Of a DNA stretch of 64,000 nt, positions 27,449-38,509 are shown piece after piece; position 1 is the first letter of the stretch, and the number at the start of each line of letters is the position of its first letter. The stretch spans positions 5,984,616 through 6,048,615 of the forward strand of contig NC_066531.1 of assembly GCF_024679095.1 (NCBI RefSeq), given 5' to 3'. The translations under genes and the position numbers were made by a program. This DNA is from Eriocheir sinensis (lineage: Eukaryota; Arthropoda; Malacostraca; Decapoda; Varunidae). A model generated the notes under the pieces. The model searched no databases and had not been told where the DNA came from. It worked only from the letters and a program-made list of their open reading frames with translations.

Positions 27449-30400
27449 CTAACGGGGGGGGAGATACCGCTTAACCAGCTGCGTGAGGACCGCCTCTCCA
27501 AGACGGAAGAGAAGGGCAGGCGCAGAGAGGCCGTCGGGGTTGGCAGCGAGGGGTCTCGTGAGCGGGCACTCGAGGAGGTAGTGGAGGAGAGGGCAGTCCT
27601 GTTCCTCCTCGCAGTGCTCACATTCCCTCCACCTGATGTCGTCAGGGTCAAGCTCCGAGAGGCACTTGAACCCTAATCGGAGGCGGTGCAGCGGGACACT
27701 GACGGAGCGGGGATGGGAGATTGCTAGTCTCCAGCGTCCTAAATCAGTGGCGGCCGCGTACCAGCAGCCCGAGGGCGACTCCACAGCCACAGCCCGTTCG
27801 ATTTCCTGGACGATACTGCTCCCTGCCCGAGAGAGTAGGTGAGTCCGGAGCTGTCCAAGACTGGGCGGGAGGTGAACAGTGACTAGTGGGAGGAGGGTGG
27901 CATCCTTCGCCGCCGTATCGGCTGCCTCGTTGCCCTCAACGCCTGCGTGGCTAGGCAGCCAGTTGAGGGTTGTACGACGGCCGTCCGCCTCTAAGGCCGC
28001 AAGAGTTCGCCAGATGGAGGTGAGCAGGCGGACATTGTCGCGGGCGGAGGCCTGGTTGATTGCCTGAAGGGCGGTCCTAGAGTCGCTATGTACAACGACA
28101 GGCCCCGCTGTCATCTCTTCGGCGTGGAGGAGGGCCATCGAGATGGCCGCAAGCTCAGCCTGGGTAGAGGAACAGCCATCAGTGAGGCGGAAGGCACCAG
28201 TGGCTCCACCACCCACAAAGGCGGCACCAACTGCTCCCGATTGGTGGTTGACCGAGCCGTCGGTGAAATACACAACGGCCCGGGGAGGCAGTGGTCCAGC
28301 GACGCGCTCTATAGCCTCGCGCCGCAGGTCCGCAGCAGAGAGGAGCGCCTTTTTTGTAGAGAGTGGCCGAACAAGGAGATCAAAGGAGCGGGGGGTCCAA
28401 GGAGGAGGGAGTACATAGGCAGGGACAGGGAGGTCGAGGGGCGCCGTCAGCATGCCCGCCAGGCCGTTGCTGTGGATGACCTGGGCGATGCGAGACTGCC
28501 AGGGCTGTCGTCGGAAGCGTGGGGGGTTGGGTTGGAGCTGCCTCCGAACCCGTTCCGCTAAAGGAGCAGCCCCCGTGGTACGGAGGAGGGCGACCAGATG
28601 CCCAAGCCCGAGCTGCCGGACACGCTCCGAGACACAGCAGAGGGACGCTTCCGCTCGCATGCAGAGGCACTTGGTCCAGCCTGGGGCGCCGAGCAGAGTG
28701 CGGAGGGCGGAGTTCTGAGCAGTCTCAAGCGGAGCAAGGGAGGAGGCCGGCAGTGTGATTAGGCAGGGCGCAGCATAGTCGAGGCAGGACCGGACGGCAC
28801 CAACATAGAAGGAGCGGAGGACCCGGTCTCCAGCACCACAGGTGCTACCCGCCATGGCCCTCATGACACGAGCCCTGGCCATCATTTTGACGCGGACAGA
28901 CGCGACGCAAGGCTTGAAGGACAGCCGGGAGTCAAGCAGCATGCCCAGGTAAGGAACTTGATGGACCCAGGGCACAGGGGTGTCATCCATAAACAGGGGG
29001 GCAGGAGGGAGCTTATAGCCAAAGGCCACGGCTCTCGTTTTGGCCGGGTTGGGCGCCAGGCCAAGCTCCGAGCAGGAACTCAGGACACGGCGGAGCATGA
29101 CGCGAGCCCGAGCTACATGGTAGGGCCCGGAGGCGACGATGACGATGTCGTCCGCGTAGCTCAAAACGCGGACATGACCGTTCCCCTGGAGGCCGACTAG
29201 CCGCTCCATCAGAAGGTTGAACAGTAGAGGGCTGAGGATGCCACCCTGCGGCGTACCGTTTTCAAAACCTCTCGAGGCAGAAGTAGTACCCTGGAAACGG
29301 ACCGCCGCCGTCCTACCCTGTAAGTACTGTCCAACCCAGCTGAGGAGACGGCCACGTACGCCCTTGGCAGCCAAGACAGAGAGAATGGCGGGAGTGGAGG
29401 CCATCTCAAATGCCTTCGTGATGTCGAGGAACACGGCGACTGCCTTGCAGCCCACAATCCCAGACAATAGTGTCGTGACGCAGTCCCTCGTGCCCTTGCC
29501 CCGGCAAAAAGCAAACAGATGGTGATGTAGGGGACCGAGAGACCACTCGAGGCGGGACAGAAGCACCCTTTCCATCGTTTTCCCGATGCAGCTGAGGAGG
29601 GAGATCGGGCGGTATTCTGCCACAGCCCCGGCCTTCGGGATGGGGACGATGGTGGCGCTTTTCCAGGCAGTAGGGACGGTGCGGGAGGTGTAGGAGGCGT
29701 TGAAAAGGTGCAGCAGCTCAGCCTCCATGGTAGGGCCGGCGTGGCGGAGCATACCATAGCTGACCCTGTCATCCCCAGGCGACGTAGACCGATCCGGGAT
29801 GGCACGCCGGACTTCTTGGAGAGTGATGGCCGCGTCTGCTGGATGGGGCATAAGGCAGGCTTGATGGTATGCCAACCATCTCTCCGGGTTCAATCGCCTT
29901 TGCTGAAGCCGCACTGCAGGGGGAAGACGAGCGGTGGCAGACCGGGAGGCGAAAAGCACAGCGAGGCGCTCAGCCTCCTCTTGCGGCCGGGGGTGGAGTG
30001 CCGGCCTCGAAACACTCCCTCGGCCAACCGAGCGGATCTTCCGCCAGAGGAGGGACACAGGCGTGGTGTTATCAAGGGAGGCGCACCAGGCGAGCCAGTG
30101 CTCCTCCTTGACCCGGTTGGTCGTCATCCGCGCTAGGCGGACCGCAGCCCGCAGAAGGTGGTGGGTCGCCTCGGAGTTGTGGCGACGGTTGAGCCTCCGT
30201 GCCATGTTGACCCGGTGGTTTGCCTCCCGGACCTCATCGTCATAGTACCATCTGTCTCGGTGGTGGAGAGGAGGACGTCGAGACGGTGGAATTGCCGCGT
30301 CAGCCGCAGAGTGAAAGGCGGCGACGAGACGAGCCTCAGCAGCGTCGATTTCAGCGGGGCGGGGATGAACATTAAAGAACACGGAGAGGGAGTGGCGGAA

Positions 30401-31110
30401 CTTCCCCCAGTCGGCCTTGCGGATGTTCCAGCGGGGTGGGCGGGGAGGGAGGACTGGTGGCAGGACGCGGAGGGTAATCAAGGAGGCTATGTGGTCACTC
30501 ACGAGGTGGTGGTGAAGCGACCACTCAGCGTCAACTCCCAAATGTTCCGATACAAAGGAGAGGTCAAGGACTCCGCCCGCGAGGTGCGTCGGCTCGCCAG
30601 TGTTAAGTAGGGAAACACGGGGGGCTTCCTCTAGGGCGGCCGCCAGAAGACGCCCCGCCCGGTTGCGCCTAGCACTGCCCCAACGCTCGTGGTGAGCGTT
30701 AAAATCTCCCCCGACAAAAACAGGCTCATCACTGGCGAGGGTGAAGAGTTCCCCAAAGTCGGGCTCCTCCGCAAGCGACCCGCAGTAAATGCAATAGAAA
30801 GTTAACTGCATCTGGGGGAGCCGGATGGTGACTGCCAATACCTCCACGCCGTCACCGCAAGCCACGGGTGACGCACTCGAGTGCAAGGAAGTGAATCCTT
30901 GACCAAGATGCCACACCCACGTGTCCGACCGGCGACAGCAGGAAGGTAAAAGGCCTGGTATCCCCGGAATGGTGCGAAGCGGCCCTCTGGGAGAAGCGTC
31001 TCCTGAAGGAGGACAACGTCCAGGGACTCTCTCACCAGCGCACCACGCAGCAGATTCGCTCTCCCGCGGACGCCACAGACGTTCCACTGTAGGACCGTGA
31101 GGCGGTGGGG
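27449..31110 (-). CDS. I-like ORF2: endonuclease, reverse transcriptase, RNase H (frameshifted)
   Basis: Copies element RNA into DNA at the target. Endonuclease start: RLTVLQWNVCGVRGR and VVLLQETLLP (31090-30990), then, after a one-base shift near 30865, LAVTIRLPQMQ, GGDFNAHHERWGS and LVSDH. RT: YRPISLLSCIGKTMERVL, FLDITKAFE, GTPQGGILSPLLFNL, and the active-site YADD (29136-29165). RNase H: YFTDGSVNH (near 28265), STQAELAAI, HSDSRTALQ and SHAGVEGNEAADTAA, so the expected acidic residues are present. A CEHC...H...C knuckle lies near the C-terminus (about 27615). From 30860 to 27449 the frame is fully open (about 1,137 residues). Residues read from the frame above 30865 up to 31087 are a shadow, not the protein. 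ORF2 has no clear ATG and overlaps the end of ORF1 in the -1 frame. Confidence 0.88.
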
Positions 31111-31112
31111 AC

Positions 31113-33152
31113 CTACATGGACGTCTTCCTGGTGCGCGGGTCTCGGGGCGGCAACGGGCAGCCCAGCAGCACGCCCGCGGACCGGGAGGCGAGAGGAGGC
31201 GGCGGTGCCATCTGAGTGGTCTGACCGGGACGGAGGGGCAGTGGTGTCACTTGGGGCACAGAGGGACCTGCGCGCTTGGGGGTCACCAGCGCGGGTGTCT
31301 GCTGCACTGGCGGGGGTGCAGACGTCGGGGCCGGTTGTACAGGGAAGAGGCTGCCTACCACCTCTTTGGCCGCGTCTGAGAAAACCCGCGGCTCCACGTC
31401 TGACTTCAGTGCCGTAGCAATGATTCTCCCGAAGCCCTCCAGAAGGCCCACCATCACCTCCCTCGTGATGATGAAGCAGCCAGGAGGAGCAGCAACGGGA
31501 GCCAGAGCGGGCGGGGGATGGAGAGCGGGAGTGTGAGACGGAGCGGCGAGAGCACGGGGAGCGGGAGCGCGAGGCGGCACGGCGGGCAGAGGAGGTGGCT
31601 GATGGTGAGGAGTGAGGGCAGGGAAGCTCACCTCGTATGGAGCTGGGGGAGAGGGTGCGGGAGGTGCCTGCTGCGCAGGTGGAGGCACTGCGGACACGGG
31701 GGGCTGCTGGCTGCCCCAGCGGAAGGTGCCTGGTGGAGCAGGCCGATGAGTTTCGACCCAGCGCTGTTGGACGGCGCGCTGTTGGTCCACCAGCACCCGC
31801 CGGTTGGCACAGGTCTTGTTCCAGGCGTGGTGTTCCTGGTGGCAGTTGGGGCACTTGCTGGTGACGTCCTGGCCGGCCTTGTACTTCGTCAGGCACCGCT
31901 CCGTATCGTGGCCGGCCGAGCATATGCCACACACTGGGGGGCGAGTGCACCTCGCACGATGGTGGCCGAACTGCTGGCAGTTGTAGCAGCGGAGCGGTTC
32001 CCTGTTGTATGGGCGAGTGTAAAAACACCCCAGCTCCCCAAGTCCAGTGTGCCCGGGGCGGCCCCGCGACGGTGACGAACACCTGGCGCGTCGGCCCGTC
32101 CAGTAGAGCATCGCTCCGCCTCCAGCACGCGGGGATGGCGCAACAGGGGCTTCAGGGGCATGGCCACAGGGTATGCCAGCACCCCTTGGTGTTCGCACCA
32201 GGAGCCACACGCAGTGACACCGGGACAGAGACCTCCTTCACCCCGAGGAGAGCATCGTGCTGGTGTCGGTCGGTAGGGTGACCAGGACACAGCCGACTCG
32301 AAACTTGAGAGAGAGGCGGGTCTGGAGCTGCATCTCCAGTGCCTCTGCGAGGTCCAGGGTCGACTCGAACCCAGGAGTCGCCGGACTCAGCACCTTTGGA
32401 AGCGGAGCGTGGAGAGCAGCAGAAGGTGCGGGCGTGGGTTGAGGTCGTGGGGGCAGAGAGGGCTGGGGGCGAGAGGGGTGCCGAGGGGGCGAGCGTCCCC
32501 GTGAGGAAGAATCACTGGCAGGCTGGGAGGAGCGATGCTGTCTTCTCACGACTGTCTGCCAGCCCTCCTCACTCTCCGCGTCTCCGGCAGACAGCTCAAC
32601 ATCAGGCGCGGGTGGGGCAGGAGAGGCATCCATGACCGCACTGTCAACTATGACGTCAGACGCACACGACGAAGGAGGGTCCGAGTCAGACGCATCCATG
32701 CGGTCGTGGACCCGCAGCGACTTGACGGCTCGCGTGAGAGGAGGTGAAGGGGGCCCGGCCCGTCAGGAGGCACACCGCCATCCGAGGAAGTAGCAGATGA
32801 GGAGGAAGAGCAGCGGGAACGTTTGGGAGCGGCGTCCCGATCAGCAGCAGTACCAGAAGGGGCAGGGGCAGAGGGGGGAGGTACAGCAGGGCAGCCAGAG
32901 CCCCCAGCAGAGGCGGCAGGAGGACAGGGAGCGAGAAACAGCGTCAGAAGGCGGGGAGGGGGGAGCAGGACGAAGCACCAGGAGACGGCGAGCAGGGGCG
33001 GGAGGCAGCGCCAGGAGAGGGCGGGGGGGGGAGGCGGATGAAACACCAAGAGAGGGCGGGGGGGAGCGAGAGGCAGCGCCGGGAGAAGGCAGAGAGGCCA
33101 CGGTGGAAGACCCACCAGCTGACCAGCGGCGGCCTTTCTTGTGCCTCCCCAT
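31113..33152 (-). pseudogene. I-like ORF1: gag-like protein with zinc knuckles
   Basis: An RNA-binding gag-like protein. The start MGRHKKGRRWSAGG (33152) opens a basic, Pro/Ser-rich N-terminus. The middle (32699-32238) reads EEGWQTVVRRQHR and LDLAEALEMQLQTRLSLKF. The C-terminal half (32040-31113) is open and holds CYNCQQFGHHRARC, CGICSAGHDTERC and CPNCHQEHHAWNKTC, three CCHC-type knuckles, followed by a Pro-rich tail ending at a stop at 31113. At least three frame changes lie between 32840 and 32060, so this copy cannot make an intact ORF1 product. Its last codons overlap ORF2. Confidence 0.8.
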
Positions 33153-33551
33153 GGCGGAGAAGCAACAGAATCAAAAATAAAATAAAGTATATAAATAACA
33201 GAAACAAAAATAAAGAAAATTCCTAAAAACAAAACCGCCCCCGACGGAAACACAGCTAAACAATGGGATGGGGGTAAAAGGTGGCAGTGGAAACACTGGC
33301 CTTCACCAAAAAGGTGACGCACAAGCAGTGCGTGTGCACAGTGCACACAGCACAGCAGTGTGCTGGCCGCTGGTGCGGGATGGACGGCGCACAGCTAAAG
33401 GCGGGCAGCACAGGACGAGGTAGTGGTAACGAGCGGGGTGGAGGGAGCGCGTAACAACGCAACAAGTTTAACTGCGTTGCTATGCGGTGCTGGCTGAGGC
33501 AGAGCGGCGAGCGGTGCACGTCTGCTTCCAACTAAAGCTGGAGGCAGACTC
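33153..33551 (-). other. I-like element 5' UTR
   Basis: Non-coding leader between the element's 5' edge and the ORF1 ATG. The half next to ORF1 is A/T-rich, the outer half GC-rich. No promoter motif is asserted. Confidence 0.55.
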
Positions 33552-33561
33552 TTGTGGTGAT

Positions 33562-33620
33562 GGAGAGGACACAACCTGGTGTGAAGCTACATTTATTACG
33601 GAAGGATGCCAGCCGGGGTA
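33562..33620 (+). pseudogene. P1 THAP exon 1, second half
   Basis: Reads ERTQPGVKLHLLRKDASR and then a donor GGTAAGTG, aligned with P2 exon 1 (KKRRTHPGVKLHLFPKDARR then GTAAGTG). The first half of the exon sits at about 27333-27361 on the other side of the I-like insertion. Cysteine positions of the THAP finger are already altered (CPFVV against CCVCG), so it was degenerate or diverging before or after the insertion. Confidence 0.7.
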
Positions 33621-33654
33621 AGTGATATATATAAATAATGATAATGTGGAAATT

Positions 33655-34190
33655 CTAATCATTTTCACGCTGACAGCTGTTCTGAACTTGCTAACTGCAT
33701 GCCTCCCCTCCTCCCAAGGCACGAGGCCGAATGGCCTACACACAGCTCAGACTCCTCCCCATTACCACCTGTCAGCCTCGTCCATGTAGCTATCCAGTCT
33801 ACTCTTAAAACAAGCTATCGTCCCTGCACTCACTATGTGATTGCTGAATCTATTCCATTCCCCCACCACCCTATTACTAAACCAATGCCTGCCCATTTCC
33901 CTCCTAAATCTATAATTTTCTAATTTAAGTCAATTACTGCATGTTCTATCTTGCCAAACATCTTATGCAAAAGTTAACCAGCATCTCCACTCTTTCATCC
34001 CTTACACTGATAAACTCTGGAACAGCCTTCCATTGTCTGCATTTCCTCCTGCCTAAAATTTGACCTTCAAGAAGAGTGTATCAAGACTCTACTTTTGTCT
34101 GTTTGGGAGTGGTGAGTAGTGGGGCTTTTTTTTCTAGAACGCTTTGTTGCCCTTGAGCTGTCTCCTTTGTTTAAAGAAAAGAATAATTAA
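33655..34190 (+). mobile_element. J-family 3' fragment split by a CR1-like fragment
   Basis: J sequence at 33655-33715 (GAACTTGCTAACTGCATGCC) resumes at 33960 (TTATGCAAAAGTTAACCAGC) and ends in the J 3' UTR near 34180. The middle (33716-33959), read in reverse, gives MGRHWFSNRVV, EWNRFSNHIVSAGTIACFKS and LDSYMDEADRW, the C-terminus of a CR1-like RT with a GGCC-rich tail. So a CR1-like insert sits inside a J fragment, both inside P1, which lost or displaced the intron sequence present in P2. Confidence 0.65.
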
Positions 34191-34762
34191 ATAAATGGAA
34201 GTTGGCCGCCAATGCTTCCAACACATTTTGGTGCCATATCTACAAGTGGCTGGTGACTGTAAGTATTTCAGCAACCTGCATGCATCTATGCCATTCCTAT
34301 CACGGTGCATGGAGCAAGCTTCACATAACACTCAGACAGAGACAGTTTAATTATGGTTACATATCAGACTCAGTTTATTGCTCAGTCTATTAGGTGCAGT
34401 GCTGTTAATATTGTTAGTGGTAGTATTAGTACAATTAATGTATTTATTTTCATTAATTTATCAGTATTTATTTATTATATTCTTAGTGTTTGAAAATTCC
34501 AATACTAGTATTAAGATAAACAAAAATATCAGAAATATATTTATACTCATTAATTATTATTGCTTTTCCTATTATTACTTCCTTCAATGTCCTGGCACTT
34601 TCATAAAAATCTGCATCTCTTTCCCTTCTCACCCAGTTGTCCCCGTACATCCTTTCAGTATCCAAATATTTTTTTCTGTATTTTACCGTGTGGACATACT
34701 CTTTCCTTCCATGTTCCACTGTCGTATGTTATTCCACATCTAACACAACCACATCCCAACAG
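34191..34762 (+). other. P1 internal region homologous to P2
   Basis: 34195-34660 matches the reverse strand of about 47960-48500 (GTTGGCCGCCAATGCTTCCA, TGCATGGAGCAAGCTTCAC, CCCTTCTCACCCAGTTGTCC). No open frame of note; likely intron of the element's gene. Confidence 0.65.
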
Positions 34763-34943
34763 ATCCGAACACGTCCGATATCATCCAAGAGAATGTGGCA
34801 GCTGAAGGGGGAGAGTCCAAGAAAGAGACCAAGGGTGAAGACATTTAGCCACCCCCTGAAGTACATGGCAGCATTCAACCCTCTTGGTGAGCTGCAGGAA
34901 TGTGCTTCCCATTGCAGTGCACCAGCTCCATGTACTGATTTTG
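34763..34943 (+). CDS. P1 putative internal exon
   Basis: After an acceptor-like CCCAACAG the frame reads IRTRPISSKRMWQLKGE, then SPRKRPRVKTFSHPLKYMAA and ends CTDF plus one base before GGTATGAA. The phase (one base left over) fits the next exon at 38040, which begins with the two bases completing a D codon. Basic and Pro-rich, without a known domain; in THAP9-type genes such a linker lies between the THAP finger and the transposase core. P2 has lost this region. The exon call rests on splice-like sites and phase only. Confidence 0.45.
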
Positions 34944-35639
34944 GTATGAATATTTCATCTAGTGTTTGTTGATTGTTGTGTTATTAATCTAATTAAGACT
35001 TCACAAAATAGACTGTGCAAGTCACTTAACACTTGCCCTGCTCAACATCACTTTTAAGTTGTAGAATTCCTTCATATGGATGTTGATTTATGTATCCTGA
35101 AATGATTGGATATTGATTGTCTTAATATTTTTTTTTTGTCCATGATCACTGAACCATGTTACGGTATGTCTTTGGGTGCAGATCCAGGAAATGAGTTTTT
35201 GGGAGGACGTCAGACTTTTTGCGGGTGGAAGGAGCATATGCATTACCGATTAGGCATTCTCGGCAGTCCTGGTCTTGAACAACTGGTGGAGTGACCTAAA
35301 TCAATGGGTATAACGGCCTGGACTTTGTGCCAAAGCATTGTTTTAGCCGCAGCGCGCTTTTGAGCTAGTTTTCCTGTATCACTCAGGAACATTGGGGGGG
35401 CCTGGGCCCCCCTTTGGATCCACCAATGTAGCTATGTCTTATAATATATCTATCCTTTACAGTCTGATGCTGCATCCTTCTAGGTTGTCAAGTTTTAGTA
35501 GCTACTCATGAGAAGTATTCCTTATAATGATCATTGATTTCCAGATGGTTTGCACTAAAAAAAATGTCGTGTAACCTGCCGCAAATAATAATCAGCTGTA
35601 GTCAACCCTTGCTTTAAAGAACCAATATGGAGGAAGGGG

Positions 35640-36330
35640 TGATGTTATATCCAAAAAGCTTTTACATCTGAAGTATCCAACCTTTTTGTGTATAATAAAC
35701 CTTGTTTGTTACATGAACTTAAAAGTTCAAGGAGCGTAAGCAACAGAAGCCCCGAAGTCTTCCTCAAACTATATTTAGCATTAGTTAGACCTCATCTTGA
35801 CTATGCGGTTCAGTTCTGGTCACCCTACTATAGAATGGATATCAAAATGTTAGAATCGGTGCAGAGGAGGATGACTAAGATGATTCAGGGGTTGAGAAAC
35901 TTGCCATACGAGGAAAGACTCAAACAGTTAAACTTGCATTCTCTAGAAAGGCGAAGGGTGCGTGGAGACATGATCGAGGTTTATAAATGGATGAAGGGCT
36001 TTAATAAGGGAGACATTCATAAGGTTTTGTTGGTAAGAGAACCGGGTAGGACACGAAGTAACGGGTTTAAACTGGATAAATTCAGATTCAACAGGGACAT
36101 AGGCAAAAATTGGTTTACTAATAGGGTGGTGGATGAGTGGAATAGGCTTAGCAGTCATGTGGTGAGTGCCAATACAATTGTCACATTCAAAAATAGACTA
36201 GATAAATTCATGGACAGCGATATTAGGTGGGGTTAGATACACGGGAGCTTAGGGTCAAAGGAGCTGCCTCGTACAGGCCTACCGGCCTCTTGCAGACTCC
36301 TGCGTTCTTATGTTCTTATGTTCCATACAT
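35640..36330 (+). mobile_element. C-family (CR1-like) retrotransposon, 3' copy
   Basis: The frame 35688-36236 is open over 182 residues: [78 protein letters not shown], the C-terminal portion of a CR1-like RT, ending at a TAG before the 3' UTR. The UTR has GGAGCTGCCTCGTACAGGCC, CGGCCTCTTGCAGACTCC and the tail TTCTTATGTTCTTATG (about 36305-36322). It is 5'-truncated but otherwise undamaged, so it is a fairly young insertion into P1. Confidence 0.82.
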
Positions 36331-37004
36331 GATTCTTTTTTCCTTGTATTTGATGATTAATCCTGACATGTATTTCCATTATCAGTAGGTAATATATAGT
36401 AACAAGACAATAATACAAATTATAACAATGTATATATTATAGCCCAATGAGTGCAAGAGATCATTTACCTCATCAATGACGCCAAGTCCGGGAGTCCTTC
36501 CCTAAATTCTTTGCCCAAATTTGTGACACCAAGTATAATAACTAGTTTTAGTGACCATTTGCATCCATTTTTCACTTTGATTAAAAAATTGCCTCTCAAC
36601 AGGGTGTGAACTTGATGGGATTGGAGGAAACTCGACTCGGCCATCAAGCTCACCACAATATAGTAAGGAACCTCTTGTTCTCAGTGATAATTTATCCTCT
36701 TTAGTTACTATTCCATGTTGCTTTAATCACAACTAATGTGTTGGAAACATTACAGCTTAATAACATACTTCACATCTCTGCATACAAATTGAGTTCAATA
36801 TTGAACTGCTACACCAGTAGGCTTCATATCTTAAAAAAAAACCGTATGTAAAAAGGTTGAAATTTTGAATGATATATTTAAACTCTTTATTATGTTTCTA
36901 TGGCTGTAGTACCGTTACGATTAGTCGAGTGATCAGCATATGGGTCTTATGTTTTTGATAGCATAGGTTCAAATTTTGCCATAGGCTGGCAATTTTTTTT
37001 TTTT
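36331..37004. other. no gene recognised
   Basis: AT-rich sequence between a C-family tail and an S1 SINE, inside P1. No coding block or repeat end is recognised. Confidence 0.5.
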
Positions 37005-37372
37005 TTTTTTACGTTGATTGCCTATTGCGCCGGTAGGCATCTTCCCGGTGGGGCCTGATGGTCGGCCCAAGGCTTCTTCCAGGTGGGGTCTGATGGTCGG
37101 CCCAGCCCGTTCTGGCGCAGGCGAGTGTTTATAGTGGCGCCATCTTGCATTGGCTCATGCTGCCCCCCGGAACTCGTTCTTGATTCGGTTGGACGGCTTC
37201 CTCTAGAGTCCGGGTTGATGGGTGGTCTTCAGGACAGCATGTGGGTAGTTTTAAGCCACTCGGCGGTGACTGAAAAATCTGAGTGGTAGCGTGGGGATTC
37301 GAACCCGCGTCGTCCATCACGCGGTGAATGTGGGCCCAGTACGCTACCACCTACGCCACCGCCTACCCTAGT
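37005..37372 (-). repeat. S1 SINE
   Basis: Reverse orientation: the T-run at 36991-37010 is the A tail, and the tRNA-like head lies at the right end, with A box TGGCGTAGGTGGTAGCG and B box GGTTCGAATCC (about 37294-37306). The GATGGTCGGCCCA block occurs twice in the body (37050-37100), as in the copy at 26331. Confidence 0.85.
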
Positions 37373-37514
37373 AACAGTAGTGTCCACAGATATCTACCTG
37401 TTTCTTGTTTATCCTGTTCCACTTTAAACCATGACTGGCCAATCTTTGAAGAGGTAGCATAACCTTGAAGTGCCACTAACAAACCTTTGTCCATTCTTCT
37501 GATGTGATCCTTTT

Positions 37515-37690
37515 TTTTTCCCACCTGCCTATAGCGCCGGTAGGTTTTCTTCAGGCGCCTGGCGGTCGGCCCAGGCCCGTCATGATGCAGGCAATTTTTT
37601 TTATAATGGTGCCATTTAGTATTGGCTCATGCTGCCGCCCAGAACTCATTCTTGATTCACTTGGATGGTTTAGCAGGGCTTAGGTATGAC
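37515..37690 (-). repeat. S1 SINE, partial
   Basis: Body only: CTATAGCGCCGGTAGG, GGCGGTCGGCCCAGG, GGCTCATGCTGCCGCCCAGA, ATTCACTTGGATGG. Diverged from the full copies and lacking the tRNA-like head. Confidence 0.7.
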
Positions 37691-38039
37691 TAACATTGCA
37701 GAAACAGGGAATTTTTAGATTTTTAGTGTGGCAACACATTGACAAATGTTTTAGTATGGACTGAACATCAAAGATATATATGGTAAATGGGTGCTTGTAG
37801 ATCTTGACATTATATCTGTCAAGAGTCTCCAGTTGTATCCTCTCCCCCATCTCTCCTGAAAATATTACTCTTGTCAGGCAATCTAAGTGAAGCCTTCCAT
37901 CGAAGCTGGCGTGCAGACATAATGTCAATGCTTAGATTCACTGTCCTTATAGCACTGACAATAATGCAATTACATGCACATATTATATTATTTAGAATTG
38001 TGATTAATTGTGATTAAACATTTTTGTATGTATTTTCAG

Positions 38040-38470
38040 ACATGAAAAGTAAAAATTCCTGCACAAAAGTCTGCCGTCTGCACCGGGAGGCAAGGCGGCT
38101 CAAAGCCCAGGCTGTTACAACTCCTGGGCAGTTTTTTGCCCAGAGCCAGCAATTTTTTAGATCTAATAGGGATGGATTTTTTCTGAGGTCAGGTTCAACA
38201 TGCTGCAAGATGCCAAGATCTAAGCCTAGTAGAAGATATGGGTTAAGGGAGAGGAGGTTTGCTCTGGCCTTATACTATCAAAGTCCAAATGCTAATAGAT
38301 TTCTGAGCACAGTATTTCACTTGCCTTCAGTTTCAACACTTCACTCATGACTCAGGGGTATTTCAGTAAATGTTGGCTGGAGCAAACAGACTCTGACAGC
38401 CCTGCAGCAAAGAGCACAGGCTTTGTCCAAAGAAGAGAAACCGTGGGATTTGCCATTATTTAGTATTACT
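38040..38470 (+). pseudogene. P1 transposase exon (P-element/THAP9-like), start of core
   Basis: After an acceptor (TTTTCAG) the frame reads DMKSKNSCTKVCRLHREARR, then SRRYGLRERRFALALYYQSP and FLSTVFHLPSVSTLHS, then after a short indel near 38345 LRGISVNVGWSKQTLTALQQ and AQALSKEEKPWDLPLF. The ALYYQSPxAxRFL and LPSVSTL blocks, followed by a G-x-S/W segment and LTALQQ, match the start of THAP9/P-element transposases. The catalytic RNase H-like part does not follow: the homology stops at about 38450, where sequence shared with P2 resumes. So this copy lacks the catalytic domain. Confidence 0.65.
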
Positions 38471-38509
38471 CTTGTTACGCCAATAATTTTTTTCCATATA
38501 CTTTGCCAA

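Larger units (their letters stand above)
27362..33551 (-). mobile_element. I-like non-LTR retrotransposon, near full length
   Basis: A GC-rich 6.2 kb insertion in otherwise AT-rich DNA. It is flanked by the 10-bp duplication TTGTGGTGAT (27352-27361 and 33552-33561). On the reverse strand it begins GAGTCTGCCTCCAGC, has ORF1 with three zinc knuckles, ORF2 with endonuclease, RT and RNase H, and ends in a short (ATG)n tail (27362-27373). Domain order fits the I superfamily (I/Nimb-like); clade is inferred. The long open ORF2 suggests recent insertion relative to its surroundings, but ORF1 and the start of ORF2 carry frameshifts. Confidence 0.88.

Noticed and set aside
30870..31087. First 70 or so residues of the long reverse ORF at 27449-31087 as part of the protein
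   Set aside because: The recognisable endonuclease start is in another frame here; these residues are a shadow before the frame change near 30865.
27636..32750. Many plus-strand ORFs of 60-190 codons
   Set aside because: They lie opposite the GC-rich I-like ORFs and reflect codon bias; no family resemblance.
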